Both the position numbers and the translations under genes were made by a program. The notes under the pieces were generated by a model, which was given only the letters and a program-made list of their open reading frames with translations, did no database searches and had not been told where the DNA came from. A DNA stretch of 59,957 bases, from NCBI RefSeq assembly GCF_900104455.1, contig NZ_FNHB01000016.1, forward strand, positions 1 to 59,957, given 5' to 3'. Shown one piece after another: positions 52,155 through 59,957 of this stretch. Origin of the DNA: Dendrosporobacter quercicolus. GTDB taxonomy: Bacteria; Bacillota; Negativicutes; DSM-1736; Dendrosporobacteraceae. The first letter of the stretch is position 1, and the number at the start of each line of letters is the position of its first letter.

Positions 52155-52808
52155 ATGAGTGATAAAATTATTACAGCTTATCGAAAATCTAAAAGCATTT
52201 ATGATGATGTATTAACACAGAGAACCTGGTGGAGCAGACTGTATAGCCATTTATTTTGGGGCGGAACTGATGACCGGGATATCGCAGCCCGTCTTCTTGC
52301 GTACATTCCTGCTGACTTTTCCGGCAGTTTATTGGATGTTCCGGCAGGTACGGCAGCGTTGACCTGGGAAAAATATAAAGCTTTGCCGGCTGCTTCAATC
52401 ACTTGCCTGGATTACAGTGAGGATATGCTGGAACAGGCAAAAAAACGCCTCGGTCATGTTGCCAATATCGCTTTCCTGCAGGGGGATGTGGGGCATATGC
52501 CATTTAAGGATGAGGCGTTTGATACTGTGTTGAGCATGAATGGCTTCCATGCTTTTCCGGATAAAGATCAGGCTTTTTTGGAAACATATCGTGTTTTGAA
52601 AAAAGGCGGCAGTTTTTTAGCCTGTTGTTATATTTGCGGACAATCAAAAGCAACTGATTTTTTAGTTACTTCTTTTTTAGCTAAAAAAGGGTGGTTTACG
52701 CCTCCTTTTGAGACAGCGGAAAGTTTAAACAGCAGACTCAACGGATTATATCAAACAGTCAATCTTCATCTTGATGGTGCGATGGTTTGGTTTACCTGCG
52801 TTAAGTGA
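52155..52808 (+). CDS. SAM-dependent class I methyltransferase (ubiE/arsM-like fold)
   Basis: A 217-residue methyltransferase_11-type protein. Motif I is GSLLDVPAGTAALTWEKY, motif II is ITCLDYSEDMLEQAKKRL, then FLQGDVGHMPFKDEAFDTVLS and a post-II segment FLETYRVLKKGGSFLACCY. The start at 52155 (MSDKIITAYRKSK) is chosen because GAGGG lies 9 nt upstream; an earlier ATG at 52137 has no ribosome site. The substrate cannot be predicted. A TATAAT near 52072 may be part of its promoter. Confidence 0.82.
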   Translation: MSDKIITAYRKSKSIYDDVLTQRTWWSRLYSHLFWGGTDDRDIAARLLAYIPADFSGSLLDVPAGTAALTWEKYKALPAASITCLDYSEDMLEQAKKRLGHVANIAFLQGDVGHMPFKDEAFDTVLSMNGFHAFPDKDQAFLETYRVLKKGGSFLACCYICGQSKATDFLVTSFLAKKGWFTPPFETAESLNSRLNGLYQTVNLHLDGAMVWFTCVK

Positions 52809-52864
52809 GCGTAATTTTACACCGAAAGCCAAACCGCTTTTTTGCCGGAGGCTTTTTTGCAGGT

Positions 52865-53035
52865 CGAAAATTCCCAATTTATCTTGCTACGTTAAGTTAT
52901 TTTGATTTAACGCAAGGAAACTATGTCGATCTGCCTGGCAGTACCAGTGGGAAATACACTTTGGCCCAAGACGGGAAAAATCGTTATAAAGGAATTGAAT
53001 TAACCATTACGCTTTCGGCAGCCTTTGACCTGTAA
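52865..53035 (+). pseudogene. Possible C-terminal fragment of a TonB-dependent receptor
   Basis: An open stretch just after the methyltransferase reads YFDLTQGNYVDLPGSTSGKY and TLAQDGKNRYKGIELTITL. This resembles a pair of outer-membrane barrel strands with the RYKGIEL element common near the end of siderophore receptors. There is no start codon or ribosome site and the rest of such a protein (over 500 residues) is missing. It is recorded as a remnant with low certainty. Confidence 0.3.
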
Positions 53036-53056
53036 ACCGCGCAACAGTCTGATTTT

Positions 53057-53099
53057 AATTAGAGGGAGATTCTCATCAATCGAGAATTTCCCTCTAATT
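53057..53099. terminator. Long inverted repeat, terminator-like
   Basis: An 18-bp stem with one mismatch (53057-53074 with 53082-53099, 7-nt loop). The T-run is weak on both sides. The surrounding 53036-53384 has no other supported feature, apart from an AAAGGAGGTG at 53335-53344 that leads to no sound start codon. Confidence 0.5.
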
Positions 53100-53384
53100 C
53101 TGCTTCACAATGGAATCTTACTGCTCCTTTCCCAGTTTATTTTAGTTGTAAATTATACCAGTCAGAAAGAAAAAGTAAATGTTTCAGCACTGTTACGTCA
53201 GCTGCCGCAACACATTACGCCGTGAGGCGCTTGATGAATAGCCCGCCATTATGGACATTTTATCTTAAATACAATAATTTATTTAATTAGAGGTATTTAT
53301 AAATAATAAAATCAGACTATAATTAAATTATAGAAAGGAGGTGTGCAGTAGGCGCGAACAAAACGTTAGCGTCTGCGATTGGTT

Positions 53385-53552
53385 ATGACGAAATGGGGCA
53401 AATTGACACTGATAGCCACGACCATGCTGGCGGTCTATATGTCATTTCGCATAGACTGGGGTTTTGAAAATTTTCTCACCCTTCTGACCGGTATTCTGAT
53501 CGGCATCTGCCTGGCGGGCGCGGTTGTATGGTGGAGGTATCGCAATTGGTAA
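53385..53552 (+). CDS. Small membrane protein (55 aa)
   Basis: An ATG-initiated frame of 55 codons: MTKWGKLTLIATTMLAVYMS, a loop FRIDWGFENF, and a second hydrophobic helix LLTGILIGICLAGAVVWW ending in RYRNW. The pattern of two transmembrane helices with a basic C-terminus is convincing, but the ribosome site directly upstream is weak. It may be translated from the strong AAAGGAGGTG 45 nt further 5' by a route I cannot resolve. No family is recognised. Confidence 0.5.
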   Translation: MTKWGKLTLIATTMLAVYMSFRIDWGFENFLTLLTGILIGICLAGAVVWWRYRNW

Positions 53553-53707
53553 AAGTTCAGCAGGACAGAGCCTATGATGCGAGCAGCGAAAAAATTTATT
53601 ATAAATTAACTGCTTTAAATTATTAGCTAATTCTGTTAAAATAATTTTGGCAGCAGTTTCTATTTTGGTAATAATTAGGAGTTCCATATTATTTGAATAG
53701 GTAAAAT

Positions 53708-53783
53708 AAACCAGCAAACTTATTGAAAGATAAGGACGCAAAACCATGGGTCTACGTACATTGTATAGGATTGCCAGGTTGCA
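53708..53783 (+). promoter_or_regulatory. Cyclic di-GMP riboswitch (GEMM-I) upstream of the polysaccharide cluster
   Basis: GEMM-I blocks are in order: ACCAGCAAAC at 53710-53719, TTGAAAGA at 53723-53730, TAAGGACGCAAAACC at 53731-53745 and ATGGGTCTACG near 53746, closing with GCCAGGTTGC at 53773-53782. AACC near 53709 and GGTT at 53777-53780 form the outer stem, and GGTT is also in the left arm of the terminator, so ligand binding should block termination (ON switch). The element is clearly related to the one at 31988. Confidence 0.9.
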
Positions 53784-53805
53784 ATTGCAACCTGGCAGTT
53801 TTTTT
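53772..53805 (+). terminator. Expression-platform terminator of the second c-di-GMP riboswitch
   Basis: A perfect palindromic stem (53772-53784 with 53785-53797; the centre AATT forms the loop) followed by eight Ts at 53798-53805. Confidence 0.88.
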
Positions 53806-53953
53806 TACTCAATACAGATCATCTGCGTCCAATTGGAACAGAACTTAAACCAGCAGTGATTTGATTCGGTCGATGCGGCTTTTTCCCACTTGAGAGTTGT
53901 TAGAGTATCGAGATAGCCGGTACCGCTATTGATGGTGCAGTTTGTGAGGGCGG

Positions 53954-55441
53954 GTGAATCATGCAGTGAAAAAATTTGCAAGAGTACTGTTTGTTTTGGT
54001 AACAGTCATCGGCGTATCTACGGTGAACGGCTTAGGCAAGAATAAGGTGGCTTATGCTTCCCCTGAGCCGGTGGGCGCGAGCCGAAGCAGCCGTCAGCCG
54101 GCAATGGCGCAGGCTGACAAAAATGAGAGTTTTAATGTTCAATTTTCCTATGAGATGGCGCAGATCACAGCCCAAATAGTTTCTTTTTCAAGTCCGGATG
54201 TTGCCGGCTTTAAAGCCCGGTTTGCTTATGCTGCGGCGCAAACAACAGCAAAGGTTATGCCAATATTGCCGGAAGGACGAAAAAAGGAATTTGCCTATGA
54301 AATGGCGCGAATGACAACAAGGATCATCAGCGACCAAAATCTGAATCTTGAAGAAGCCAAAGCAGAGTTTGCCTATGAAATCGCCCAACTTACCACAAAA
54401 ATCATCATGAATGAAGTTGCGGGGATTGCCGGCGAGTCCAGTGAAAAGACGCTGCTTAGGAATGATGCCGCGGCTGGGCGGCGGTTAACGGGTAGTGAGA
54501 GCAGTAACAGCACCGGGCAACAGGCAGCCGTTTCTTCCGGCTATGCTGAGCAGGAAAACTATTCAGAGATTGTTGATCAATTGGCGCAGATTGGTGATCG
54601 CCGTCAGCAACTGGATAACAAAGTGAATATCGACGGTGAAGTGCGTTATCATTATGCTTCCGACCGCGGCCCCGGGCAACGGGATTCATCGGGAATTCGC
54701 ATTCGCCTTGGCGCTGATGCGGCAATCGCCCAGGATTGGCGCGTCCATGGGATGCTGGAAGGCAGAACCAGTTTAGTAAATTACAATAACGACTTCAAGC
54801 TTTCCCGTCTGTATGCAGCCGGTACATTGGGACAAGCGGCGGTTAGGGCGGGATCCTTCGGGTATCTGATGGCTGAAGGAAATATTTATGACAGTGTTTT
54901 TGACGGTGTTCGCACCGAGTTTAGCGGACCGGTGGACTATACAGCGGCTTATGGGCAAACTGACGATAGCAAAGAGACGGTGATCGCAACTGCTCGTTAT
55001 CATGATTATGATTATGACGTGGAAGCCGGCGTTTATCACTACCGGACAGACGGCCTGAAAAATACAATCCGGACACTTGGGGGAAATTATTATTTCAGTA
55101 ATTTTAGTCTCGGAGCCATGGCTTTGGACGCCCGCCGGAAGGATGGCAAAGGAGACGGCAGCGGCTATGTACTTAGTTTTAACTATGGTGATTTAAAGTC
55201 CTGGCGGCCTGGTACATATGGGATATTTGCCAAATATTACAATCAGCCCCGACATACTTATATTATCCACGGTATGAATGGCGCGGGAAAAGGAATGCAG
55301 GGCTTTAAAGGCTACGGCCTGGGCGTGGACTATACGGTTGCTGAAAACTTTATCGCCGGAATAGAGTATTACGACCAGACCGATAAAATTTCCGGCGAAA
55401 AGGCGGAAACCTGGTGGAGCCGTCTGACTCGGTATTTTTAA
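53954..55441 (+). CDS. Exported protein: four helical repeats plus outer-membrane beta-barrel
   Basis: A 495-residue protein with a signal peptide (KKFARVLFVLVTVIGVSTVNG). Residues about 55-155 hold four repeats of a helical unit: FSYEMAQITAQIV, FAYAAAQTTAKVM, FAYEMARMTTRII and FAYEIAQLTTKII. A Ser/Gln-rich linker and short coiled coil (YSEIVDQLAQIGDRRQQLDN) lead into a C-terminal barrel of alternating strands from about 220 (VRYHYASD, GIRIRLGADAAIA, ARYHDYDYDVEAGVYHY, ending SRLTRYF with a terminal Phe as in many outer-membrane proteins). The start is a GTG with GAGGG upstream. As first gene behind a c-di-GMP riboswitch and before polysaccharide genes, it may be the outer-membrane export or anchoring component; this is inference. 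Confidence 0.72.
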   Translation: MNHAVKKFARVLFVLVTVIGVSTVNGLGKNKVAYASPEPVGASRSSRQPAMAQADKNESFNVQFSYEMAQITAQIVSFSSPDVAGFKARFAYAAAQTTAKVMPILPEGRKKEFAYEMARMTTRIISDQNLNLEEAKAEFAYEIAQLTTKIIMNEVAGIAGESSEKTLLRNDAAAGRRLTGSESSNSTGQQAAVSSGYAEQENYSEIVDQLAQIGDRRQQLDNKVNIDGEVRYHYASDRGPGQRDSSGIRIRLGADAAIAQDWRVHGMLEGRTSLVNYNNDFKLSRLYAAGTLGQAAVRAGSFGYLMAEGNIYDSVFDGVRTEFSGPVDYTAAYGQTDDSKETVIATARYHDYDYDVEAGVYHYRTDGLKNTIRTLGGNYYFSNFSLGAMALDARRKDGKGDGSGYVLSFNYGDLKSWRPGTYGIFAKYYNQPRHTYIIHGMNGAGKGMQGFKGYGLGVDYTVAENFIAGIEYYDQTDKISGEKAETWWSRLTRYF

Positions 55442-55469
55442 ATGAACAAGTAGGTGAACTGGCATACAG

Positions 55470-56789
55470 ATGGAATGTTTTAAACAAATACAAGCAAAAG
55501 AAGCTTTTGTGGCGGTAGTAGGTCTTGGTTATGTAGGATTGCCGGTCGCTGTCGCCTTTGCAGGAAAAGTCAAAACACTGGGCTTTGATATTAATGAGGC
55601 AAAAATTGATCTTTACCGGCGGGGGATTGACCCGACCAATGAAGTTGGCAATGAGAAGCTACAGCATACGACATTGGAATTTACCGCAAACCCGGCCAGG
55701 TTAAAAGAAGCAAAAATGATTATCGTTGCTGTGCCGACACCGATCAATGGCGATAAAACACCGGATTTGGCGGCTGTCATCAAGGCCAGTGAAATGATCG
55801 GGCAAAATTTAACCCCGGGCAGTATTGTGGTTTTCGAATCCACCGTATATCCGGGGGTTACTGAAGAAATATGCACGCCGGTCTTAGAAAGAGAATCAGG
55901 TCTGATTTGCGGAAAAGACTTTAACATCGGCTATTCACCGGAACGAATTAATCCCGGCGACCAGGTGCATAGACTGGAGAATATCCGGAAGATTGTCGCC
56001 GGGACGGACGCAGCGACAGTGGAGGCCATTGCGGCTGTTTACGAGCTGATTATTGCCGCCGGTGTGTATAAGGCGTCAAGCATTAAGGTGGCGGAAGCGG
56101 CAAAGCTGGCTGAAAACGCACAAAGAGATATCAATATTGCCTTTATGAATGAGCTGGCAATGGCGTTTGACCGTATGGGGATCAGTACAAACGATGTCAT
56201 TGATGCCATGAATACCAAATGGAACGCCCTGGGGTTTTATCCGGGACTGGTCGGCGGTCATTGCATCGGGGTTGATCCGTATTATTTTATTTACCAGGCG
56301 GAGCTGCTGGGGTATCACTCGCAGATTATTGCCGCCGGACGAAGAATCAATGATGATATGGCGGCTTATATAACAGCGCAGATTATTAAAAAACTGATTC
56401 AGGCCGAAATTCATATAAAGCAGGCCAACCTTTATGTCATGGGTATTACATATAAAGAAAACTGTCCGGATCTGCGCAATTCAAAAGCTGTTGACGTTTG
56501 CAGGCAGCTGGCGGAATATGGCGTTAAAGTAAAGGTCGTGGACCCGGTTGCCGATCAAATGGAATTAAGAAAAGAATTCGACGGAGAGATTATTGATATC
56601 CAAGAAGTCAGAGAGGCCGATTGCCTGGTGTTTTTGGTAGCTCATCAACAATTCAAAGCGCTGCGGCCGGCTGATCTGGCAAATATGTTCAAGCCGCCGC
56701 ATTTAACTAAACGTGTCGTAATTGATATCAAAAATATATTTTTGCAAACAAGCCTGGAAGAAAAGGTTTATTCCTATTGGAGTCTTTAA
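55470..56789 (+). CDS. Nucleotide-sugar dehydrogenase (UDP-GlcNAc/UDP-ManNAc 6-dehydrogenase type)
   Basis: A 439-residue UDP-sugar 6-dehydrogenase that makes a uronic-acid sugar donor. The N-terminal NAD domain starts VAVVGLGYVGLPVAVAFAG; substrate-domain motifs are VAVPTPINGDKTPDL, FESTVYPGVTEE and GYSPERINPGD. The catalytic Cys is in GGHCIGVDPYYFIY near 265, a form typical of the Vi-antigen TviB and WbpO-type enzymes acting on UDP-N-acetylhexosamines rather than UDP-glucose. The start is the ATG at 55470. It implies an acidic amino-sugar in the product of this cluster. Confidence 0.88.
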   Translation: MECFKQIQAKEAFVAVVGLGYVGLPVAVAFAGKVKTLGFDINEAKIDLYRRGIDPTNEVGNEKLQHTTLEFTANPARLKEAKMIIVAVPTPINGDKTPDLAAVIKASEMIGQNLTPGSIVVFESTVYPGVTEEICTPVLERESGLICGKDFNIGYSPERINPGDQVHRLENIRKIVAGTDAATVEAIAAVYELIIAAGVYKASSIKVAEAAKLAENAQRDINIAFMNELAMAFDRMGISTNDVIDAMNTKWNALGFYPGLVGGHCIGVDPYYFIYQAELLGYHSQIIAAGRRINDDMAAYITAQIIKKLIQAEIHIKQANLYVMGITYKENCPDLRNSKAVDVCRQLAEYGVKVKVVDPVADQMELRKEFDGEIIDIQEVREADCLVFLVAHQQFKALRPADLANMFKPPHLTKRVVIDIKNIFLQTSLEEKVYSYWSL

Positions 56790-56808
56790 GGGTTAAGGGG
56801 GATTGGAT

Positions 56809-59463
56809 GTGACAACCAAAAAACTGGTTTTAGCGCTGGTTTTTATTGGCTGTGCTTGTCTGGCGGCGGTGTTTTTCTCCCCGGATTTTCTTACAGTGCA
56901 GACCGGCGGCGATTATCGCAATATTACTGATATAGAAAGCGCCTATAATGCCGATGCGGAGGTCGCCCAGGCCCTGGAACAACTGAAGAACAGGCCGGAG
57001 AAGGCAGTTGTCGTTGCCGGACGAACTACCGGACAGCGGCATATTGCCCTGACGTTTGACGGCTTATCCGACCGCGTGACCATTCAGCGAATTTTGGATT
57101 TACTGGAAAAATACGAGGTGAGGGCAACTTTTTTTGTCGACGGCCTGCAGGCTGCTGAAGACCCGCAGACTGTTGTCAATATTAAACAAGCCGGCGCAAA
57201 GATTGAAACCTATAGTTTTTCCGGTATGCCCCAAATGGAAAAATTGCCTGTGGAAAGGTTGATCAAAGATTTCTGCCGTTCACAAAAAATCATCAAGGTG
57301 ACGACCGACCAAGAGCCCAATCTTTTAAAGTGCAATGACACAAGCTATACGGAACAAGTATTGCAGGCCGCGCGGGCTTCCGGCTTTAACGGCGTGGTAA
57401 AAAGCGATCTTTTTGTTCCTATCGAGGAAATCAATTCCCGGCAGGCGGCAGAGGCCTTGGTCGGCGGCCTTAAACCGGGCAGTATTGTATCGGTTCAGCT
57501 GAGCGCTCCGGACGAAGCAGTTGCTGCTGAACCGGGCAAAACCGATTTACGGCCGGCAGTTGATAAACAGCCGGGCTTAAAGGAACTGCCGGAACCGGCC
57601 CAGCTGAGCGGCAAGGAGCTTGTTGAGACGCTGGAAAGGTTTTTGGCCGCTTTGGCTAAGGCCAGTTACACCACCGTCTATGTCGAAGAATTTTTAAACG
57701 AAAGTAATGCCCCAAAAGCCCGGCAGATGGGCCTGAGGCAAAGTGGCAAGCAGCAAGCAGCAGCTGGCCGGTCTTTTTTGGCAACAGCAGTAACAAGGCT
57801 AAAGGAACAGGCGGCGGCAATATTGTCTGTCCGCAAGGCTTATGCGGCTGAGCTTGCGCCTGCCGGGGAAATCAAGGTTATTTCGACGACGGAACCGGCG
57901 CTGGCCTTTACCTTTGGCGGATTAGCCAATGAAGCAGTCGTCAATGACGTACTTGGGAAACTACAGGATTTAGGAATTAAAGCGACCTTTTTTGTCATGG
58001 AAGTAGAAATGCAGCGCTATCCGGGCGCAGTGCGGCGAATTACTGCCAATGGCCATGAAGTAGGTCTGGCAATCAGGCCGAAGGAGGGTGAAACGGCAGC
58101 TGAAACCCGGCAAACGATTGAGCGGGGACGCAGGATGCTGCGAGAGCAGTTTGGCGTTGCAACTCAGCTGATCAAGCAGCCCTGGGGCGCTGTAACAGAG
58201 ACTACAAAACTTGCCGTTTCAGCTGAGGGTTGTAAACTCATTGGACAGTCGGTCAATGTTGTGCAGAGCAGGCATAAGGATTATGCTTCGGCTGATCAGG
58301 TGATGGGGGAAATTTTTGGCAAGGCGGTGTTTTCTCTGGCCCGCGGGCAGATTGTCCATTTTAGAATGGATTATTATACCAATGACCAGCTGGTTGGCGA
58401 TTTGCTGGGAATGATTAAGCAGCGTAAAATCGATAATATTGCCTATGCGACTTCGTTTGATCAGCCGGCCAATAATCCGGCGAATGATTCACAATATATC
58501 CTGAAACCGGTTGGCGACATTCTTAATCAAACGCAATATATTTACCGGTATCCCGCTGATCTGTCCAGGATTGTACCGGAGCTAAGGCATGAAGGGCCTG
58601 GCGATGCCGGGCAGGGCCGGTTTCTGGCTGAAGCTTCCAAGCGCTATATCGGAAACCGGGATGTTACTTATGAGGACCGGATGCTGGGCTTTTCCAAGAT
58701 GGAAGCCCGGCGTCTGGATACGAGCGGTCTGATCCATACGGAAGACAAGGTGATTTTTCTTACCTTTGACGATTGGGGGACCGATGCGGCGATCAACAAA
58801 CTGCTGTATGTCCTGCGCAAGCATCAGGCAACGGCAGCCTTCTTTATTGTGACCAACAATGTGTTGAACAACCCTAATTTGCTTCGGGCAATTGCCATGG
58901 AGGGTCATGAGATCGGCAGCCATTCCGATAAGCACCAGCCGATGGTGGTTCGTGACCCGGTAACAGGCAAGCAGACAATAACGCAGGATAAGTCTGAATA
59001 TATACAGGATCTGGCCACCTCATTTCGCAAATTGCGGGCTGTGGCGGGAGATGTGGTTGTCAATGGCAAGCCGGCGTTGACCAGGTTTTTCCGGCCGCCT
59101 ACACTGGCTGTCAGCAAAATGGGGTTTGAGGCGCTGTTTGCAACCGGTTACGATTATATCATTTCCGGTTCCGGCAGTACATATGATTATAAGGCCGAAA
59201 GCGTTTCTCAGCTGATCAATACAATAACAGGGGAAATCTATACAAGTAAGGGTGAAGTGAAAAAAGGCGCCATCCTGGTCCTGCATATGGGCGACAACAT
59301 TGCCTACACTGCAATGGCCGTCGATTTGCTGCTGACAGCGAATGCAGCCAAAGCCGACACCGATCCATCCAAATTTAAGGTTGGCCGCCTGTCCGATTAT
59401 TTAACCGACGGCTATTCCCAAAACAACCGCAAGAAATCACTAAGTTTGCGCAGCCGCAACTAA
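56809..59463 (+). CDS. Membrane-anchored protein with three NodB-type polysaccharide deacetylase domains
   Basis: An 884-residue protein with one N-terminal membrane segment (LVLALVFIGCACLAAVFF). Domain 1 (about 75-300) starts IALTFDGLSDRVTIQRIL; domain 2 (about 360-550) starts LAFTFGGLANEAVVNDVL and has a HEVGLAI segment; domain 3 (about 640-860) starts IFLTFDDWGTDAAINKLL. Only domain 3 keeps the full catalytic set: TFDD, the HEIGSHSDKHQ metal motif and RFFRPPTL. Domains 1 and 2 have lost the second Asp (Gly instead) and the HxxxH pair, so they are probably binding or structural. The GTG at 56809 fits AAGGGG 8 nt upstream. The role is likely partial deacetylation of the exopolysaccharide. 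Confidence 0.85.
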   Translation: MTTKKLVLALVFIGCACLAAVFFSPDFLTVQTGGDYRNITDIESAYNADAEVAQALEQLKNRPEKAVVVAGRTTGQRHIALTFDGLSDRVTIQRILDLLEKYEVRATFFVDGLQAAEDPQTVVNIKQAGAKIETYSFSGMPQMEKLPVERLIKDFCRSQKIIKVTTDQEPNLLKCNDTSYTEQVLQAARASGFNGVVKSDLFVPIEEINSRQAAEALVGGLKPGSIVSVQLSAPDEAVAAEPGKTDLRPAVDKQPGLKELPEPAQLSGKELVETLERFLAALAKASYTTVYVEEFLNESNAPKARQMGLRQSGKQQAAAGRSFLATAVTRLKEQAAAILSVRKAYAAELAPAGEIKVISTTEPALAFTFGGLANEAVVNDVLGKLQDLGIKATFFVMEVEMQRYPGAVRRITANGHEVGLAIRPKEGETAAETRQTIERGRRMLREQFGVATQLIKQPWGAVTETTKLAVSAEGCKLIGQSVNVVQSRHKDYASADQVMGEIFGKAVFSLARGQIVHFRMDYYTNDQLVGDLLGMIKQRKIDNIAYATSFDQPANNPANDSQYILKPVGDILNQTQYIYRYPADLSRIVPELRHEGPGDAGQGRFLAEASKRYIGNRDVTYEDRMLGFSKMEARRLDTSGLIHTEDKVIFLTFDDWGTDAAINKLLYVLRKHQATAAFFIVTNNVLNNPNLLRAIAMEGHEIGSHSDKHQPMVVRDPVTGKQTITQDKSEYIQDLATSFRKLRAVAGDVVVNGKPALTRFFRPPTLAVSKMGFEALFATGYDYIISGSGSTYDYKAESVSQLINTITGEIYTSKGEVKKGAILVLHMGDNIAYTAMAVDLLLTANAAKADTDPSKFKVGRLSDYLTDGYSQNNRKKSLSLRSRN

Positions 59464-59515
59464 AGCAAAATCACAACTGCTATTGCAGCAGTGAGAAACG
59501 GCAGGTAAATGGACT

Positions 59516-59957
59516 GTGAAAAAGATCGTTAAGCAGGAAGTGAAACAGGAAAAAGAGGATATACTGCTTGCGCCCAGGCCTGACCGCAGACTGCTGTCCC
59601 AGGTGCCTGACAAAGAGGGACTGCGCAGCAATGTGGACAGAAGGCGGGCCGGCGGCAATGCGGCTGAGGCGGACCTTTCGCGGCTGATTCAAAGCCAGCA
59701 GACAGGCCGGCGGTATTTGGTCAATTACGATGTTGCCATCCAGTATGCGGCCCCCGGAAAGAATGTCAAATGCCGGGGCAAAGGCCTTGACATCTCCTCA
59801 ACCGGCATGCTGCTGGAAGTATCGCCGGAGATTGCCCGGGACCTGAGCCAGGCGACGGCCATCAAGCTGAAATTTGTCATAGCGCCGGGCAGCATGCCGG
59901 AAGGGTATGAAATGAGCGTCAGCATCGGCGCTAAGTATGTCCGGTCCGGCCGGACCG
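59516..59957 (+). CDS. PilZ-domain protein (partial, runs off the window)
   Basis: The first 147 codons of a protein whose 3' end is outside the window. After a charged N-terminus (VKKIVKQEVKQEKEDILLAP) a PilZ domain is visible from about residue 68: TGRRYLVNYDVAIQY and the GLDISSTGMLLEVSP motif, which matches the D/NxSxxG signature of c-di-GMP binding. The RxxxR half of the binding site is incomplete (GRRYLV). The GTG start has only a weak AGG upstream. It follows the deacetylase gene by 52 nt with no terminator, so it is probably in the same operon and would add a second, protein-level c-di-GMP control. Confidence 0.75.
   Translation, partial: MKKIVKQEVKQEKEDILLAPRPDRRLLSQVPDKEGLRSNVDRRRAGGNAAEADLSRLIQSQQTGRRYLVNYDVAIQYAAPGKNVKCRGKGLDISSTGMLLEVSPEIARDLSQATAIKLKFVIAPGSMPEGYEMSVSIGAKYVRSGRT

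Overview
The window looks like a chromosome segment of an anaerobic, diderm, low-to-mid GC Firmicute of the Negativicutes type (Sporomusaceae-like). Firmicute traits are strong Shine-Dalgarno sites with GTG/TTG starts, a T-box leader, NiaR, YjzC and an M29 aminopeptidase. Anaerobe traits are a one-subunit pyruvate:ferredoxin oxidoreductase, Etf-linked acyl-CoA dehydrogenases and oxygen-labile 4-hydroxybutyryl-CoA dehydratase. Outer-membrane traits are a predicted beta-barrel protein at 53.9 kb and a possible TonB-receptor scrap at 52.9 kb. The genus is inferred, not proven.

Layout. 0-6.7 kb: DUF6385/DNRLRE-type surface proteins, a hemerythrin, a truncated HAD phosphatase, a split XdhC pair, an ECF transporter S component and an exported DUF4127 protein. 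6.9-17.3 kb: one promoter, then three tandem cobalamin-riboswitch units (two decayed, one intact with terminator), then acyl-CoA dehydrogenase, etfB, etfA, a second acyl-CoA dehydrogenase, sucD, 4hbD, abfD and cat2. Together these can convert succinyl-CoA to butyryl-CoA through 4-hydroxybutyrate. 17.5-21 kb: pyruvate:ferredoxin oxidoreductase. 21-22.5 kb: a Fur-box promoter, small ORFs, an intergenic repeat and a small five-repeat protein. 22.7-30.7 kb: a T-box leader and the branched-chain amino acid operon ilvN-ilvC-leuA-leuC-leuD-leuB-ilvB.

31-42 kb: a type IVb (Tad/Flp) pilus locus. A c-di-GMP (GEMM-I) riboswitch precedes cpaB-cpaC-two MinD-like ATPases-tadB-flp-tadE-cpaF-tadC-DUF192, flanked by a divergent prepilin peptidase and a convergent TadG-like gene. 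42-50 kb: spermidine synthase, a 27-codon ORF with its own Shine-Dalgarno and terminator, an M29 aminopeptidase, tRNA-Asn/Glu/Val, an orphan histidine kinase, niaR, a zinc-ribbon protein, tRNA-Arg, bcp and yaaA. 50-53.6 kb: small genes, a candidate small RNA, a frameshifted GNAT gene, a methyltransferase and gene scraps. 53.7 kb to the end: a second c-di-GMP riboswitch before an outer-membrane-type protein, a nucleotide-sugar dehydrogenase, a three-domain polysaccharide deacetylase and a PilZ protein. This looks like a c-di-GMP-controlled exopolysaccharide locus.

Two regulatory ideas stand out. First, cobalamin sensing over a B12-independent route for succinyl-CoA, an alternative to the B12-dependent methylmalonyl-CoA route. 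Second, two separate c-di-GMP riboswitches, one over adhesive pili and one over polysaccharide genes, both built so that ligand binding should favour read-through. No CRISPR array, rRNA, complete insertion sequence or prophage was seen.
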